Positions 49,448 through 58,200 of a stretch of DNA of 64,000 nucleotides are shown in pieces. How positions within the stretch are numbered: the first letter of the stretch is position 1; each line of letters opens with the position of its first letter. Location: the NCBI GenBank assembly GCA_934149365.1, contig CAKPEI010000006.1, forward strand, positions 43,149-107,148. Reading direction: 5' to 3'. The notes beneath the pieces were generated by a model, which worked only from the letters and a program-made list of their open reading frames with translations, ran no database searches and was not told where the DNA came from. This DNA is from an uncultured Clostridia bacterium. Lineage in GTDB: Bacteria; Bacillota; Clostridia; TANB77; CAG-465. Position numbers and translations under genes: made by a program.

Positions 49448-50506
49448 TTATTTTCCAAGAAATTCAATTATTATATTAACTATTGGATTTGTAAAATATG
49501 AAATTGAAGCTATATTTTTTATATCAGGCGTATTTAAATATATTGTTTGAGCACTAAGATTAACAAGTTCATATTCATTTGAAATATCATCTATAGCAAC
49601 TATTCCTTGCCCTACGAGCTGAGCATATTCTTCATTATATACCCATTTACTTCCGCCAATATATATATTATCTGTTCCAACTAATCTAAGCCCAATTGTT
49701 ACAAAATCTTTATTTTCATCAAAATCTGTATTAGCTGGTAGCACTCTTGCTGAAATTATAAATGTTACTTTGTAATAACCTATTTTATTAAATTTAATTA
49801 GTTCCTCACCAGTATCAAGAGTAACTATATTTTTGCTATTAAGTTCAGCTCTATCTATTGGTAGTCTCTCCCCAGAATTCACTGGAATCCCTTCAAATGT
49901 TGTTCCGTTATTAAAAGTTACCAAATATGCTGTTTTAATTTCATCTGGCCCTGGCTCTCCTTGAGGTCCTTGAGCACCAGTAGCTCCTTTAACACCTTGT
50001 GGTCCCTGCGGTCCAATAGCTCCCTGTACACCTGGTAGACCTTGCACTCCTTGTATCCCCTGCTCGCCTTGTGGTCCAGTGTCACCTTTTGGCCCTTTTA
50101 TAGTTCCAACATCAACCCAAACTTTGCTGTTAGCAGACCATACATACAAATCTTTACCAACTAAATATGAGTCATTAATATTTCCCACTGGATGTTCATT
50201 TATTAAATCTGTATAAGTGTTATATGATCCTAAAATATTAACACTCCTACCATCTATACCTGCTGCACCAGTCGGGCCGGTAGGACCTGTTACACCAGTG
50301 GCTCCTGTTGCTCCTGTAACACCAGTAGGGCCAGTTACTCCGGTAGGTCCAGGAATTCCTTGAATACCTTGAACACCTTGTGGGCCAGTAGGTCCTGGGC
50401 ATCCTTGCGGACCTGTTATACAGCAACAGCATTTTACATCATTTGAAGGATTAGTTTTTCCTCCACAATTACAATTATAATTGTTACAATCACATTTATT
50501 TATCAT
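49448..50506 (-). CDS. Collagen-like exosporium-type protein
   Basis: The 352-residue protein has a Cys- and Asn-rich N-terminus (NKCDCNNYNCNCGG, KCCCC). About 17 Gly-X-Y triplets rich in GPT/GVT/GAT follow (residues about 32-86). A short globular insert comes next (ILGSYNTYTDLINEHP, YLVGKDLYVW). A second Gly-X-Y block (about 139-194) and a C-terminal beta-rich domain of about 155 residues, like the BclA trimerisation head, finish it. Such proteins form glycosylated filaments on spore surfaces. Threonines in the triplets are potential glycan sites. A sigma-K-type promoter and the divergent glycosyltransferase support a mother-cell role; exosporium location is inference. Confidence 0.88.
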   Translation of the reverse strand: MINKCDCNNYNCNCGGKTNPSNDVKCCCCITGPQGCPGPTGPQGVQGIQGIPGPTGVTGPTGVTGATGATGVTGPTGPTGAAGIDGRSVNILGSYNTYTDLINEHPVGNINDSYLVGKDLYVWSANSKVWVDVGTIKGPKGDTGPQGEQGIQGVQGLPGVQGAIGPQGPQGVKGATGAQGPQGEPGPDEIKTAYLVTFNNGTTFEGIPVNSGERLPIDRAELNSKNIVTLDTGEELIKFNKIGYYKVTFIISARVLPANTDFDENKDFVTIGLRLVGTDNIYIGGSKWVYNEEYAQLVGQGIVAIDDISNEYELVNLSAQTIYLNTPDIKNIASISYFTNPIVNIIIEFLGK

Positions 50507-50543
50507 AAATTATACTCCTTTTGATGTAAATTACATCTAATAC

Positions 50544-50570
50544 TATTTTATGTATATAATATGTTTTTGT
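50544..50570 (-). promoter_or_regulatory. Candidate sigma-K promoter of the collagen-like gene
   Basis: Minus strand: AC (50570-50569), 16 bases, CATAAAATA (50552-50544). It is an exact match to AC-N16-CATANNNTA. Confidence 0.65.
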
Positions 50571-50571
50571 T

Positions 50572-50598
50572 ACTTTTTAAAAACACAAACATATAATA
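50572..50598 (+). promoter_or_regulatory. Candidate sigma-K promoter of the glycosyltransferase gene
   Basis: AC (50572-50573), 16 bases, CATATAATA (50590-50598). The two divergent -35 elements share the pentamer GTTAC, which reads GTAAC on the other strand. Confidence 0.6.
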
Positions 50599-50616
50599 AA
50601 TGAGGAGGTAACTATT

Positions 50617-51696
50617 ATGGTTTCCATTAGTTTATGTATGATTGTAAAAAATGAAGAAGATACTTTAGAAAACTGTCTTTCTTCTTGCTTAGATTTATTT
50701 GATGAAATAATTATAGTAGATACAGGCTCAGCAGATAATACTAAAGAAATTGCCCAAAAATACACTGACAAAATATATGATTTTAAATGGTGTGACGATT
50801 TTTCTAAAGCTAGAAACTTTTCGTTTTCTAAAGCTACTAAGGATTATATAATGTGGCTTGATGCAGACGATATTATTCTTCCTCAAGATATGGAAAAGCT
50901 AAAAAGACTAAAAGACACCCTAGACGATAATATAGATATAGTAATGTTAAAATACAATTTTGGAAATATTCAAACTTCCGAAAGTGTTTTATCATATTAT
51001 AGAGAAAGAATAGTTAAAAGAAATAAAAAGTACAAATGGATAAGTCCTATTCATGAAGTTATTGTTCCAAAAGGTAACATATTCTATGCTAATGATATAG
51101 CAATAACTCATAATAAAATTCATGCTTCTGATCCCAAACGTAACTTAAGAATATTTGAAAAAATGAAAACAGAAAATTACATCTTCGACGCAAGACAAAC
51201 TTTTTACTATGCAAGAGAGTTATATTATGCTAAAGAGTATGATAAAGCTATCAAAGAATATGTATCATTTCTAAATATGAAAGATGCTTGGATACCAAAT
51301 GTTATATCTGCATGTATTGATTTACATTACATATATCTAGAAAAAAATAATGAAAGTAAAGCTCTATCATACCTTTTTAAAACATTTGAATACGATATTC
51401 CAAGTGCAGAAGTTTGCTGCCATATAGCAAGCATATTTATGCAAAGGAAAAAGTATACTGTTGCAATTTATTGGTATAAAGAGGCCACAAAATGTAAATA
51501 TGATATTTCCTCAGGTGGCTTTCTAAATAAAGACTATTATGACTTTATCCCATATATTCAATTATGTGTTTGTTACTATGCTATAGGAGATATATCAGAA
51601 GCTATGTTATACAACAAAAAAGCAGGAAGAATAAAGCCAAACAATTCTTCATATTTATATAATGTACATCTATTTGAAAATTCTTCTCAAGAATAA
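50617..51696 (+). CDS. Family-2 glycosyltransferase with TPR-like C-terminus
   Basis: The 359-residue protein has a GT-A domain of the GT2 family at about residues 1-230: ISLCMIVKNEEDTLENCL, DEIIIVDTGSADNT, then FSKARNFSF and WLDADDIILPQD with the metal-binding DxD. The last third is helical and TPR-like (YAKEYDKAIKEYVSFL; KYTVAIYWYKEA). This matches SunS-like glycosyltransferases that act on peptides or surface proteins. No membrane segment is seen, so it acts in the cytoplasm. It is divergent from the collagen-like gene, whose threonine-rich triplets are a logical substrate. RBS is GAGGAGGTAAC. Confidence 0.88.
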   Translation: MVSISLCMIVKNEEDTLENCLSSCLDLFDEIIIVDTGSADNTKEIAQKYTDKIYDFKWCDDFSKARNFSFSKATKDYIMWLDADDIILPQDMEKLKRLKDTLDDNIDIVMLKYNFGNIQTSESVLSYYRERIVKRNKKYKWISPIHEVIVPKGNIFYANDIAITHNKIHASDPKRNLRIFEKMKTENYIFDARQTFYYARELYYAKEYDKAIKEYVSFLNMKDAWIPNVISACIDLHYIYLEKNNESKALSYLFKTFEYDIPSAEVCCHIASIFMQRKKYTVAIYWYKEATKCKYDISSGGFLNKDYYDFIPYIQLCVCYYAIGDISEAMLYNKKAGRIKPNNSSYLYNVHLFENSSQE

Positions 51697-51737
51697 AATA
51701 TATATTTCAAAGTAAGTATTATTTAATAAATGTTTAA

Positions 51738-51768
51738 GAGTAGTTGTTTAAAAGACTACTCGTTTTTT
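51738..51768 (+). terminator. Terminator of the glycosyltransferase gene
   Basis: Perfect 7-bp stem GAGTAGT/ACTACTC with a 10-base loop, then GTTTTTT. It overlaps the convergent dinD stop. Confidence 0.8.
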
Positions 51769-52589
51769 AATAAGTTTTTCTTATTTTCTTTTTCAATTTG
51801 TTTTAAACTTTTTTTAGGCGTTGACAAGTCTTCTGGCATAATACCACCATTTTTAAAAATTACTTCTCTAATATTTTTTCCAATGTAATAATGAGTTTGA
51901 TTTGCTTCTTTTTCAGTTTGTATATTATCTCTTTTTAGTTTTTGTTCAGTTTGAGAAATTCTAAATAAATTTGCTATAAGTTCATCACTACCCATATTAT
52001 CTAATATATCTTCTCTATATCTTAGCCCTTTTCTTTTAGCTATATCATCGGCTGTTTCTCCATTATATAAACCTATATATCCAAAATTATGAAACCTATC
52101 AAAATTTTTAACTCCAGCCTTCTTAGCAGTTTTATTTAATGAATAATTTCCTTTTCTTGTTAAATTTCTTTGATAAAATCTCTTTTCTTCTTCTGTTAAC
52201 AAGCTATATTCTTTCTCGCTAATTTCCTGTTTTCTAGTTTGAATTGCAAAATATGTCTGTGCAAGACTAATTACTTCTTTTCTTGGATCACCATTTTGTG
52301 CTATTAAATAACAGGCATAACGTGTTAGTTTGTAGTCTTTAATATGTTTTAATGCCCCTGAACCTATGGTAACCATTTTGTCGGTGCCGACAAAATGATC
52401 AAGTGCCCTAATACCGCTGTTTTCACATGCTTTTATAGCTTTTTTAATGACACTTTCAAATTTTCTCCATTCTTTGTAATCTAAGACAGCTTGTAGCTCC
52501 CTTGCGTACCAATACTCCTCTCCTTCCTCATTAACATGTCTAATCTCCTCAAATGTTTGATTATTATAGTTTGATTTTAATTTATTCAT
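51756..52589 (-). CDS. dinD: DNA damage-inducible protein D
   Basis: DinD is an SOS-induced protein; the Escherichia coli member binds and inhibits RecA filaments. The 277-residue protein has the BRO-N-like DinD domain: GEEYWYARELQAVLDYKEWRKFE, quoted in part as YWYARELQAVLDY. Then come VIKKAIKACENSG, HFVGTDKMV, DYKLTRYACYLIAQNGDP and AQTYFAIQTRKQE. GYIGLYNGETADDIAKRKGL and a basic C-terminal tail follow. It is preceded by a LexA box, fitting the role. Single gene. Confidence 0.93.
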   Translation of the reverse strand: MNKLKSNYNNQTFEEIRHVNEEGEEYWYARELQAVLDYKEWRKFESVIKKAIKACENSGIRALDHFVGTDKMVTIGSGALKHIKDYKLTRYACYLIAQNGDPRKEVISLAQTYFAIQTRKQEISEKEYSLLTEEEKRFYQRNLTRKGNYSLNKTAKKAGVKNFDRFHNFGYIGLYNGETADDIAKRKGLRYREDILDNMGSDELIANLFRISQTEQKLKRDNIQTEKEANQTHYYIGKNIREVIFKNGGIMPEDLSTPKKSLKQIEKENKKNLLKNE

Positions 52590-52633
52590 ATTACCAACTC
52601 CTCTCTTAATAAATAAATTAAAAAAATTTCGTC

Positions 52634-52645
52634 AAACATTTGTTC
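52634..52645 (-). promoter_or_regulatory. LexA box upstream of dinD
   Basis: Minus strand: GAAC-AAAT-GTTT, continuing into TTGACG, the same box/-35 arrangement as at lexA (AACAAATGTTTGAC is shared). A weak -10 (TTATTA) lies 16 bases further on. Confidence 0.75.
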
Positions 52646-52669
52646 CAAAGTCAAGTGTTTTTTCTTTTT

Positions 52670-52731
52670 ATAATAAAAACTTCTTCTGAAGTTAAATAGT
52701 CTAAATAACTATCTATATTCAAAAGAAGTTA
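52670..52731 (-). terminator. Long hairpin terminator of the SIMPL gene
   Basis: On the minus strand AACTTCTTTTGAA pairs with TTCAGAAGAAGTT and is followed by TTTATT. The loop contains a second stem (ATAGT/ACTAT). Confidence 0.7.
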
Positions 52732-52751
52732 AGTCTTTAATTTATAACATT

Positions 52752-53405
52752 TTATTCTGCAAGCCACAAACAATATAGTTGTTCAGATAATTCAATATCT
52801 TCTGGTATAAGTGTGTTTGCAATAGCTTGAGCTGTTCCTGTACGTACACTTTTATATGCCATGTCAGAATTAAAAGAAGTTTGTGAAACATAATCTGTAG
52901 TAAATGGTTTAAAGTCAACTTTTAAGCATTGTTTTAAAGTTTTACCGGCTGCTGCTGCAATGGCTTGAGCTTGCATTTCAGCATCATTATATGCGTTTGC
53001 CAATATTTTTCTTCTACATTCTTTTTCATCTTTAACATTAAATTTAATTTGACAATATGGTGCATTATTTAATTTAGACAGGTCGTCCATAATTTTTGCA
53101 AGTTTTTGTTTATCATAGTCAAATTTTAGAGTAGCGCTTTGATTAAATACAAAACCATCAAAATGATATGTTCTTGTTTTTTCATCATATTTGTTTTCTT
53201 CTCTTACTGCAAAAGCTCTTGTTTTCATATCTTCTATATTAAAGCCGTTTTTTAACAATATATTATTAATAAAATTCTGAACATTCTTTATACCATTTGA
53301 TAAAACATCCTCATAGCTTTGCTCTTTTACATTAAAATTAATACTTATTGACACCTCATTTGGTGTAAAAAATTCTATTCCTTTTCCTTTTACTATAATT
53401 TCCAT
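52752..53405 (-). CDS. SIMPL domain protein (DUF541)
   Basis: The 217-residue protein begins MEIIVKGKGIEFFTPNEVSI (ATG after AGGGAGG). It has the SIMPL/DUF541 pattern: an initial KGxG strand, helix EDVLSNGIKNVQNFIN, RAFAVREENKYD and FNQSATLKFDY. The helix with AYNDAEMQAQAIAAAAGKTL is the strongest signature. No signal peptide is seen, unlike many periplasmic relatives. Function in the family is poorly defined. It is a single gene with its own terminator. Confidence 0.85.
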   Translation of the reverse strand: MEIIVKGKGIEFFTPNEVSISINFNVKEQSYEDVLSNGIKNVQNFINNILLKNGFNIEDMKTRAFAVREENKYDEKTRTYHFDGFVFNQSATLKFDYDKQKLAKIMDDLSKLNNAPYCQIKFNVKDEKECRRKILANAYNDAEMQAQAIAAAAGKTLKQCLKVDFKPFTTDYVSQTSFNSDMAYKSVRTGTAQAIANTLIPEDIELSEQLYCLWLAE

Positions 53406-53430
53406 TTTAAAATTCCTCCCTATAAATAAC

Positions 53431-53466
53431 AAAAAGGTAGCCTGTACTTTAAAACAACTACCCTTA
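53431..53466 (-). terminator. Terminator of the ubiquitin-like surface protein gene
   Basis: GGTAG pairs with CTACC over a 17-base loop, then TTTTTG on the minus strand. Confidence 0.6.
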
Positions 53467-53472
53467 GTTCTA

Positions 53473-55092
53473 TTATACTTTTTTACTTACAAAAACTACA
53501 CAACCCATAATAGATATTATTGATACTGCAACTATAACTATATTTAGCATAATACTATCACCTGTTTCAGGGTTTGAAGTTTGAGCAGTAGTAGTTGTAG
53601 ATGTTGTTACTTTACTTCTTTCTGCCAAAGTATATATACTAAAATGGTCTGTATTAAACACTGCAAAATTACCGTCTTTTGTAATTTTATATTCAGTTAC
53701 TTTCCCATTATCATCAACATAGTATGCTGCTATATCTTTATCTTGATAATTTGCAGAAAGTGGTATTCTAACTTCAAATGTTCCATCATCTAATTTTGTT
53801 ATATATTTATTTGTAGCTGTAGAGAATAGTTTTAAATCAAACATCTCACTTTCAGTTATATTTAACGCTTTTAATATTTTATCATATTCTGCGCCACTAT
53901 TTAGTTCTGTGACTTTAATCATAGTATCTAGTGGAATTCTACCATCTTCTGCAGATATTGTTATATTTGTTTTATAATCTGATGTTTTCATAATAGGTGT
54001 ATACATTTTAGCATCATCTTTAGCTACTATAAAGTTATATTCTTTAGATCCTATTTTAGCAATATATATAACATTGTCTGCTGATAAAGCTTTGAACGCA
54101 TTTTCCTTAGCTATATATTCGGCTTTTTCAGTAGGAGTCATCCAAGTAGCTGCATTATAATAATCTATTTTTTCACTCGCATATTGAGAAACCGTTTTTG
54201 CAGTATTCTTTAATATAGTAACTTTTCCGTTTCCTACATATTTATCTATTCTAGCTTGTAACACTTCAGTTATTTTAGAATTATCTGTACTATTTGGTAC
54301 ATATAACACATTTTTATTTTCCACACTTAATTCTAATGCTTTATATATTGTTCCATTTTCAATGTAATATGCACTACCCAAAGAAGCTGTTTCTAAGATA
54401 TCATCTGAACCTGCTTTTATATCCAAATAAAAATTCTTATAACCAACCAATGACTTGTAATCATCTGAATAATTAATTGGTGATCCACCATTTATCCAGT
54501 AATTAACAAGTTCTAAATCTTTCAATTCAAATGTCTTCCTTGTAGCTAACTTTGAAGCCAAAGAAGCTATGTCTTTTGCTGTACTAGCATTATGCACATA
54601 TTTAAATGTTACTTGTTTGTATTCTGCATTTGTTGCGGCAATATACATAGTACCTTTAGAATATGGTTCTGACATAGAAGATACATCTAAATAATAGCCA
54701 GGGAATTGTATACGTTCAAAAATTGCATAGGCTTCTTCCATAGTCTCCGGAACTGCTGCCTTTATTTCTACTACATCCCCCATTTCTTTTCTTTCAGCTA
54801 GAAGAACTGTATCTTGATATGAGCTTAATATGTACTCCATGGTCATATCATCAAGGAAAAATGTACCTGCTTCATCGTCTAAGTACCATATTTGTTTATC
54901 AGCTTCCATCTTTACTTCATCTTTAATTTGCTTCTTTATATCAGCAACTGTAGCTTTTGTATCTGTAACATCCACATTATATACTTTGCCACTTTCATTT
55001 TTTAATTTAAGAGTTGCTGCATATACATTTGTAGCTCCAAAGATTAAAAAAGCCACAAACATAAATGTTAAAATTTTAGTTATTCTTTTCAT
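53473..55092 (-). CDS. Wall-anchored surface protein with ubiquitin-like domain
   Basis: The 539-residue form starts at the ATG ten bases after AGGAGG; two earlier ATGs are too close to it. A signal peptide (about 1-25) ends in NVYA. Residues about 26-102 read like a ubiquitin fold: LKLKNESGKVYNVDVTDT, VADIKKQIKDEV, KQIWYLDDE, then a TVLLAER strand. A large mixed region follows, with YYVDDNGKVTEYKITKDG near the end. The C-terminus NPETGD plus a hydrophobic helix and KK resembles an LPXTG-type sortase signal. It therefore probably sits on the wall outside the cell. The gene is single. Function is unknown, and the ubiquitin-like call rests on pattern order. Confidence 0.78.
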   Translation of the reverse strand: MKRITKILTFMFVAFLIFGATNVYAATLKLKNESGKVYNVDVTDTKATVADIKKQIKDEVKMEADKQIWYLDDEAGTFFLDDMTMEYILSSYQDTVLLAERKEMGDVVEIKAAVPETMEEAYAIFERIQFPGYYLDVSSMSEPYSKGTMYIAATNAEYKQVTFKYVHNASTAKDIASLASKLATRKTFELKDLELVNYWINGGSPINYSDDYKSLVGYKNFYLDIKAGSDDILETASLGSAYYIENGTIYKALELSVENKNVLYVPNSTDNSKITEVLQARIDKYVGNGKVTILKNTAKTVSQYASEKIDYYNAATWMTPTEKAEYIAKENAFKALSADNVIYIAKIGSKEYNFIVAKDDAKMYTPIMKTSDYKTNITISAEDGRIPLDTMIKVTELNSGAEYDKILKALNITESEMFDLKLFSTATNKYITKLDDGTFEVRIPLSANYQDKDIAAYYVDDNGKVTEYKITKDGNFAVFNTDHFSIYTLAERSKVTTSTTTTAQTSNPETGDSIMLNIVIVAVSIISIMGCVVFVSKKV

Positions 55093-55195
55093 TTCCATCA
55101 TTCCTCCTATGCCAAAATAATATCATACTTTTTCTGCATTAATCAATAGTTTATTTTAAATTTAATATAATTGTAAGAAAGATGTAATATATAAT

Positions 55196-55228
55196 AATAA
55201 GACACGTATGCTTTACACGTATCTTATT
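55196..55228 (-). terminator. Terminator of the dehydratase-activator gene
   Basis: AATAAGATACGTGT pairs with ATACGTGTCTTATT (two G-T pairs), directly after the stop on the minus strand. Confidence 0.7.
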
Positions 55229-55232
55229 ATAC

Positions 55233-58200
55233 TTATACTATTTTTTCTTCCTTATTACCTTCTTTTGTTGCTTTGTTTTCATCTTTTCTTAAGTTATCTT
55301 TTGCTACTGTAAGCATAAGTTTTATTCTATTAATTTGATTTGTTTCAGAAGCTCCGGGGTCATAATCTATAGGTGCTATATTAGCATTTTCAAATTTATT
55401 CCTTAAAGTTTTAATTACCCCTTTTCCAACTACATGGTTTGGTAAACAAGCAAAAGGTTGCAAACACACGATATTTGCTACACCATTTTCTATAAATTCT
55501 ATCATTTCACCAGTTAGGAGCCATCCTTCACCAGTTTGATTTCCAGTAGATAATATTTTTTCTGCCATTTTAGATAGTTTAGTTATATCACATGGTGGCA
55601 AATAGTCTTTATTAGATAACTCTAGCGCCTTTGTATAATCTTTTTCTATATGATTTACAAAATCTAATATTATTTTATAAATACTCTTTTCGAAGTTCTT
55701 TTGCTTTAAAAGTTCTGATTTTTTTACGCTATTTAAAACTACATATTTAACAAACCCCATAAGCTCTGGAATTATAACTTCAGCACCTTCTTTTTCAAGT
55801 AAGTCAACAACAAAATTATTACCAAATGGGTGGTACTTTATAAGTATTTCACCAACAATACCAACTTTAGGCTTTAAAGTGGTATTATCTAGTTTTATTT
55901 TTTCAAAATCTAATACCATATCTTGCAAACTCTTCTTAAATTCTTTTCTCGTAGAAGTTTTAACTAAATCTTTACACTTATCAAGCCACTTATCAAACAT
56001 TTTGTTCGTTTCGCCTTTATTTATCTCATAGGCTCTATTTTTATATAATAGTTTTTGAAGAAGGTCACCATATATAACTGATTTAACAAGTTTAGTAATA
56101 AGTGAAGGCGTAAGTTTTAATCTTGATTCTTTTTCCAAATTAGCAAAGTTAAAAGATATAACCGGAACATCTCCATACCCTGCATCTTTTAATGCCTTCC
56201 TTATAAATCCTATGTAATTTGTAGCTCTGCAGCCACCACCTGTCTGTGACATCATTAATGCTACTTTATCTCTTTCGTATTCACCAGACTCTAAATTTTC
56301 CATAAGTTGACCTATTGTAAGAATAGAAGGATAACAAGCATCATTATTTACATATTTTAAGCCCACTTCCACAGTATGTTGACTGCACTCTCTTAATAGC
56401 TTAACTTTATACCCTTCAGATAAGAAAGCTGCTTCAAATAATTCAAAATGTATAGGCGCCATTTGTGGTATTAAAATTGTACGTTCTTCTTTCATTTTCT
56501 CTGTAAACTCTATTTTCTTCATTCTGTATGTTTTATGCTTTGAACTTGGAAGTTTACTTCTTTTACTCATACTAGCTAGTAATGATCTTATTCTAATTCT
56601 TATAGCTCCAAGGTTATTTACCTCATCTATTTTAATAAGAGTATACATCTTTCCGTAACTTGTAAGTATTTCTTCAACTTGGTCTGTAGTAACCGCATCA
56701 ACACCACAACCAAATGAATTAAGTTGTACTAACTCTAGATTATCAGTTTTACCAACAAAATCTGCAGCTGAATATAACCTGCTGTGGAATACCCACTGGT
56801 CGACAACTCTAAGAGGTCTTTGCAAATTGCCCAAATGTGCTATGCTGTCTTCTGATAAAACACATAAACCTAAAGCATTAATCATTTCATCAATACCATG
56901 ATTTATCTCTGGATCAATGTGATAAGGACGGCCAGCAAGTACAATTCCTTTTACATTATTTTCTTTAATATATTCAAGTGTTTCTTCGCCTTTTTTCCTT
57001 ATATCTTCCTTTGCTTTTTGATATTCATCTTCCGCTTTATTTACAGCCAAAAGTAACTCTTTTTTAGTAAAATTATACTTTTTAAACTGTTCCATTTTAT
57101 ATAATATTCTAACCAAACTCTTCTTATCAAAAGAAAGGAAAGGATTTAAAAATTCTATATCTTTATCATTTAATTCTTCTATGTTATTTTTTAATACTTC
57201 TGAATAAGAAATAACAATTGGACAGTTGTATCTGTTATTTGCTTCTTTATATTCCTCTCTTGAATACATCATGCAAGGATAGAATATAGTCTTTACACCT
57301 CTATCTATCAAGTTCATAACATGTCCATGTGCAAGTTTAGCGGGATAACATACTGATTCAGAAGGCATTGATTCAATTCCTCTTTCATAAGTTTTTCTAC
57401 TACTTTTTTCAGATAATATTACTCTAAAACCCAAATTAGTAAATAATGTAAACCAAAATGGATAATCTTCATACATGTTAAGAACTCTTGGGATTCCTAT
57501 TGTTCCGCGGGTAGCTTTTTCTTCATCCAAAGGAACATAGCCAAATATTTTCTCATTTTTGTATTTATATATATTAGGTAATTTGGATTTATTCTTATCT
57601 TTTCCTGCTCCTTTTTCGCACCTATTACCAGATATAAATCTTTCACCATTTGAAAATTGATTAAGAGTAAGTAAACAATTATTTTCACACCCTTTACACC
57701 TAGTATGAACTACTGTTGTTTTAAATTTTTCTAGTTCATCTTTTGTAAGCATTGTTGTTACATATTCTTTGTCGTTTTTCTCTTCATATCTTTCTTTTGC
57801 AAGGCATGCCATACCATAAGCTCCCATAAGTCCTGCAATGTCCGGCCTTATAACTTCTCTTCTAGTTATTATTTCAAAAGCTCTTAATACAGCATCGTTA
57901 TAAAAAGTGCCACCTTGCACAACTATGTTATCACCTAGAGTTTTTACATCTCTAACTTTCATAACTTTTTGTATAGCGTTCTTTATAACTGAATAAGAAA
58001 GTCCAGCAGAAATATCTCCTACTTCAAATCCTTCCTTTTGAGCCTGCTTGATTTTGGAATTCATAAACACTGTACATCTAGACCCTAAATCAACAGGATT
58101 TTTTGATCTAATTGCCTCACTTACAAACTCTTCTAAGCTTAAATTCAAACTTTTTGCAAATGTTTCTATAAAAGAGCCACAACCAGAAGAACAAGCTTCA

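Noticed and set aside
50247..50450. Repetitive DNA in the collagen-like gene as a repeat array or CRISPR
   Set aside because: The periodicity is 9 bases and encodes Gly-X-Y triplets; there are no unique spacers between conserved repeats.
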